Part shown: in pieces, positions 6,216-8,193 of the stretch
Layout: every line of letters begins with the position of its first letter
How positions within the stretch are numbered: the stretch's first letter is position 1
Assembly (NCBI GenBank): GCA_029212425.1
Contig: JARGNC010000116.1
Coordinates: 1-8,193, forward strand
Direction of reading: 5' to 3'
Source: Phycisphaerales bacterium
GTDB lineage: Bacteria; Planctomycetota; Phycisphaerae; Phycisphaerales; UBA1924
DNA: 8,193 nt
The notes under the pieces: generated by a model
What the model was told of the DNA's origin: nothing
Seen by the model: only the letters and a program-made list of their open reading frames with translations
The model's database searches: none
Made by a program: the position numbers and the translations under genes

Positions 6216-7385
6216 TTATTCCGGTGCGGGAAGGTCGCGGAGGAACTCGATGAGCCGATCCCGGCTCGGAGATTGGGCATCCCGCACATACGCACCCGCA
6301 ACCCCGCATGCTGCGGCGAGGCACTGTCCAAGATTCAATCCTGCGTTCTGAGCGAAACTGAACCCACCACCGAAGTGGTCTCCCGCTCCTGTCGAGATTC
6401 GGGGTTTGCGCGTGTACGGACCTGCGAACCAGCCCGAGTCGCCGTGATCATCAGCGGCACCAGCGCCGGTGTGCTGGTGGATCACGATGCATGAGAGTCC
6501 GAGATGCTCGCGGATCCGAGCCGCGGCTTGGGGGACCATCGACGAGAGGGTCTCATTATGCTCGTCGTTGTAGACCTCAACCCCGATGACCGACGCGACG
6601 CGGCCGCTCTCTGCGAGATTGAGTCCCAGCGTGACCGGGATGTGCTCTTGCAACTCTTGGATCAGTTTCATCGCGCGAGCGATGTCCTCGTCGGTTCGCT
6701 TTGCGGGATCGGAAAGATCAAGGAAGAGTCGTCGATCTTTGTTCGGAGAGAGCTTGGGGAAGATATCTCTGCAAAGACCTTTCCAGATCCCCTCAACCCC
6801 AGCGACGAGTGTCCAGTTGACGACGGACATCAGCGTGACGGATTCGAACATTTCGATAAGTGTTTCGAGGGTCAGCGTCTGGATGATCAGGTCCCAGGTC
6901 ACGCGTTGGACGGATTCGGGTTTGCCGAGCATGATCTTGCCATCTTCGAACTCGAGCGCATCGGTGCGTCCAGGAGGACAGATCGGGATGACGCGCTCGC
7001 ACTTATCGACGAACGGCTTATAGATAGGATCCACTCGGTTCCAATCGTCTACCTGAGAAATCGCTCCGATATAGGTGACGATGGTCCCCAGCGATCCCAA
7101 AGCGGATGAGAGGAGCGGGCCGTTGCCTCCGAAGCGGACATCTTGGACCACCATTTCCAGATTCGCGCTCTTTCCAGCTGCAGCGCCGCATCGTGCGGCA
7201 AACTCCGGGATCGTCTTGATCCGATCGTAGTCGTCAGGTGCCATTGAGTGCCTTTGATTGACGACATGGATAATGGAATCGATGAACCCATCGAACCCGA
7301 CCAATGCATGAATCGGACAGGACGGATCGAGTGCTTCAATCGCATTGGCGGCTTGATTGGCAAGTTCGGTTCGGCTGGTGTTCAT
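6216..7385 (-). CDS. PfkB-family carbohydrate kinase, substrate unknown
   Basis: The ATG at 7385 gives 389 residues, somewhat longer than the usual 300-330 of PfkB (ribokinase-like) kinases. VGFDGFIDSIIHVV (29-42) occupies the N-terminal substrate-binding strand, where many PfkB proteins have G-x-x-x-x-D. RFGGNGPLLSSALGSLG (84-100) is the first PfkB signature, which contacts the sugar. STGAGDHFGGGF (331-342) is the second signature, with the anion-hole glycines and catalytic base Asp336. The AAAGKSANLE stretch (68-77) and the TDALEFEDGKIMLGK block (141-155) are, from memory, typical of a little-studied PfkB subgroup found in planctomycetes and relatives. It should transfer ATP phosphate to a sugar or nucleoside hydroxyl in the cytoplasm. 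An in-frame ATG at 7451 would run into rdgB, while 7385 has a TAnnnT box 6 nt upstream. The TPR-sulfotransferase follows after 27 bp, hinting at a shared sugar-related process. Confidence 0.82.
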   Translation of the reverse strand: MNTSRTELANQAANAIEALDPSCPIHALVGFDGFIDSIIHVVNQRHSMAPDDYDRIKTIPEFAARCGAAAGKSANLEMVVQDVRFGGNGPLLSSALGSLGTIVTYIGAISQVDDWNRVDPIYKPFVDKCERVIPICPPGRTDALEFEDGKIMLGKPESVQRVTWDLIIQTLTLETLIEMFESVTLMSVVNWTLVAGVEGIWKGLCRDIFPKLSPNKDRRLFLDLSDPAKRTDEDIARAMKLIQELQEHIPVTLGLNLAESGRVASVIGVEVYNDEHNETLSSMVPQAAARIREHLGLSCIVIHQHTGAGAADDHGDSGWFAGPYTRKPRISTGAGDHFGGGFSFAQNAGLNLGQCLAAACGVAGAYVRDAQSPSRDRLIEFLRDLPAPE

Positions 7386-7391
7386 GGTCCA

Positions 7392-7397
7392 AGCATA
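7392..7397 (-). promoter_or_regulatory. Candidate -10 box for the PfkB-family kinase
   Basis: The minus strand reads TATGCT, then TGGACC, then the ATG at 7385. No Shine-Dalgarno is present. It lies within the 39-bp divergent gap, back to back with the rdgB box, so the two promoters must overlap physically. Confidence 0.4.
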
Positions 7398-7413
7398 GAC
7401 CGGTTTTGCTCCG

Positions 7414-7419
7414 TACAAT
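7414..7419 (+). promoter_or_regulatory. Candidate -10 box for rdgB
   Basis: TACAAT, a one-mismatch form of TATAAT, ends 5 nt before the rdgB ATG, with CCCCC between. Transcription would begin at or beside the start codon. No -35 hexamer is visible and there is no Shine-Dalgarno. Confidence 0.45.
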
Positions 7420-7424
7420 CCCCC

Positions 7425-8069
7425 ATGAATACCATCGTTCTTGCAACACAAAATCCAGGCAAAGTCGAAGAACTCCGCTCGCTTCTCGCGGGATCACCGA
7501 TCAACATCCTCGGCTTATCTGATCTTGACGATTCGTTCCCCGAGCCTGATGAAACCGGTACCACTTTCATCGACAACGCGACGATCAAAGCGATCGAGTA
7601 CGCGAAGCTCACTGGGATGCCGTGCCTTGCGGATGATTCGGGACTCGAAATCGACGCGCTGGGGGGGCGTCCGGGTGTCATCTCGTCCCACTACGCGTTC
7701 GATGGTCAGGTCGAGGGAAGAGCGGCGACGATGACGCGCCAAGAACGCGATCGACACAACATCGAACGCGTGCTCGCGGAGATCGAGGATGTCGAAATCC
7801 AAGACCGCACCGCTCGGTTTGTGTGCGTCATGGTCCTCGCAGACCCCGATGGCTCGATTCTCGCAACCTCTGAAGGAACCTTCGAAGGGCGTATCGGGGA
7901 CAACATCCAAGGTGAAAACGGATTCGGATACGATCCGATCTTCCTCGTCGGAGATGACTACACAAGGACAAGTGCGGAACTCTCAGCGGACGAAAAGAAC
8001 GCGGTTTCCCACAGGGGACATGCGGTTCGGGGGATGATCGAACAGATCACGACGCTCAATCCAGCGTGA
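7425..8069 (+). CDS. rdgB: RdgB/HAM1 non-canonical purine NTP pyrophosphatase
   Basis: The 214-residue protein carries all hallmarks of the HAM1/RdgB family (E. coli RdgB is 197). It has LATQNPGKVEEL at 6-17 (nucleotide phosphate binding), FIDNATIKA at 48-56, LADDSGLEIDALGGRPG at 68-84 with the catalytic Asp70, FGYDPIF at 167-173 and SHRG at 195-198. It hydrolyses dITP, ITP and XTP to monophosphates and pyrophosphate, keeping deaminated purines out of DNA and RNA in the cytoplasm. The ATG at 7425 aligns directly with the family N-terminus, and an upstream extension in the same frame would overlap the divergent kinase. It is transcribed away from the kinase, probably from the TACAAT box 5 nt upstream. 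A 41-nt gap separates it from the next plus-strand gene. Confidence 0.95.
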   Translation: MNTIVLATQNPGKVEELRSLLAGSPINILGLSDLDDSFPEPDETGTTFIDNATIKAIEYAKLTGMPCLADDSGLEIDALGGRPGVISSHYAFDGQVEGRAATMTRQERDRHNIERVLAEIEDVEIQDRTARFVCVMVLADPDGSILATSEGTFEGRIGDNIQGENGFGYDPIFLVGDDYTRTSAELSADEKNAVSHRGHAVRGMIEQITTLNPA

Positions 8070-8099
8070 TTTGGGCATGATCTCAACAGCGTTGGAACC

Positions 8100-8105
8100 T
8101 AGAAT
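8100..8105 (+). promoter_or_regulatory. Candidate -10 box for the gene starting at 8111
   Basis: TAGAAT ends 5 nt before the ATG, the same spacing as at rdgB. There is no Shine-Dalgarno. It suggests this gene has its own leaderless promoter rather than depending on read-through from rdgB. Confidence 0.4.
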
Positions 8106-8110
8106 GCTGC

Positions 8111-8193
8111 ATGACCACAGCCGTGCTTCCGAATCTTGATCCCGCGTTGCAATCCGTTTCTGAGAAAGTCCATCGCGGCAAGCGTCTGACGCT
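8111..8193 (+). CDS. N-terminal fragment, possible menaquinone-pathway radical SAM enzyme (MqnE/CofH-like), cut by right edge
   Basis: The ATG at 8111 opens a frame that stays open to the window end and reads MTTAVLPNLDPALQSVSEKV, followed by HRGKRLTL. The pattern 'D..L....EKV..G.RLT' resembles the segment in front of the radical SAM domain of aminofutalosine synthase (MqnE) and the related MqnC and CofH enzymes, where the helix is followed by E-D-x-x-x-L. The cysteine motif C-x3-C-x2-C would lie beyond the edge, so the identification rests on fewer than 30 residues and is tentative. If correct, the host makes menaquinone by the futalosine route. The start is supported by the TAGAAT box 5 nt upstream, matching the spacing at other starts here. 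Confidence 0.45.
   Translation, partial: MTTAVLPNLDPALQSVSEKVHRGKRLT

Noticed and set aside
5823..6494. Long plus-strand open frame opposite the TPR-sulfotransferase and kinase
   Set aside because: It spans two clear antisense genes, has no recognisable motif and its composition is that of a reverse-strand shadow. The same applies to 320-715, 1481-1942 and 6504-7109 on the plus strand and 2762-3229 on the minus strand.
8052..8067. Hairpin ACGCT-N6-AGCGT at the rdgB end as a terminator
   Set aside because: The stem is only 5 bp, lies inside the last rdgB codons and is not followed by a T run.

Overview
This 8.2 kb window is a gene-dense bacterial chromosome segment of moderately high G+C. 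It has no RNA genes, mobile elements or CRISPR. Nine genes can be supported, two of them cut by the window edges. The organism cannot be fixed from sequence alone. Two different sulfotransferase types, a PfkB subgroup I associate with the PVC group, a possible futalosine-pathway gene at the right edge and sparse Shine-Dalgarno sites together suggest a planctomycete-like (perhaps Phycisphaerae) marine bacterium. This is an inference with modest confidence.

Layout. Left block, minus strand (1-2232): a sulfotransferase fused to a C-terminal membrane domain, then the fluoride channel crcB, then a sixA-like phosphohistidine phosphatase running off the left edge. A 122-bp divergent region (2233-2354) separates it from a plus-strand pair: an ALDH7/antiquitin-type semialdehyde dehydrogenase overlapped at its end by a ribose-5-phosphate isomerase (rpiA) that starts with TTG. 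rpiA converges, with 14 bp between stops, on a minus-strand pair: a PfkB-family sugar kinase followed by a TPR-sulfotransferase. The kinase is divergent, with 39 bp between start codons, from plus-strand rdgB (non-canonical NTP pyrophosphatase). A gene with an N-terminus resembling menaquinone-pathway radical SAM enzymes begins at 8111.

Functionally this is mostly housekeeping (nucleotide pool cleaning, pentose phosphate chemistry, fluoride export) plus a sulfonation theme (two PAPS-type sulfotransferases of different architecture) whose acceptors are unknown.

The most interesting signal is at the gene starts. Six of the nine starts have a TAnnnT hexamer ending exactly 5 or 6 nt before the ATG and no Shine-Dalgarno. 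Two genes whose start overlaps the end of the gene before it (rpiA, sixA) have a clear Shine-Dalgarno 7 nt before the start; crcB has neither. This looks like widespread leaderless transcription, with Shine-Dalgarno sites kept for translationally coupled genes. I found no obvious undescribed defence or mobile system.
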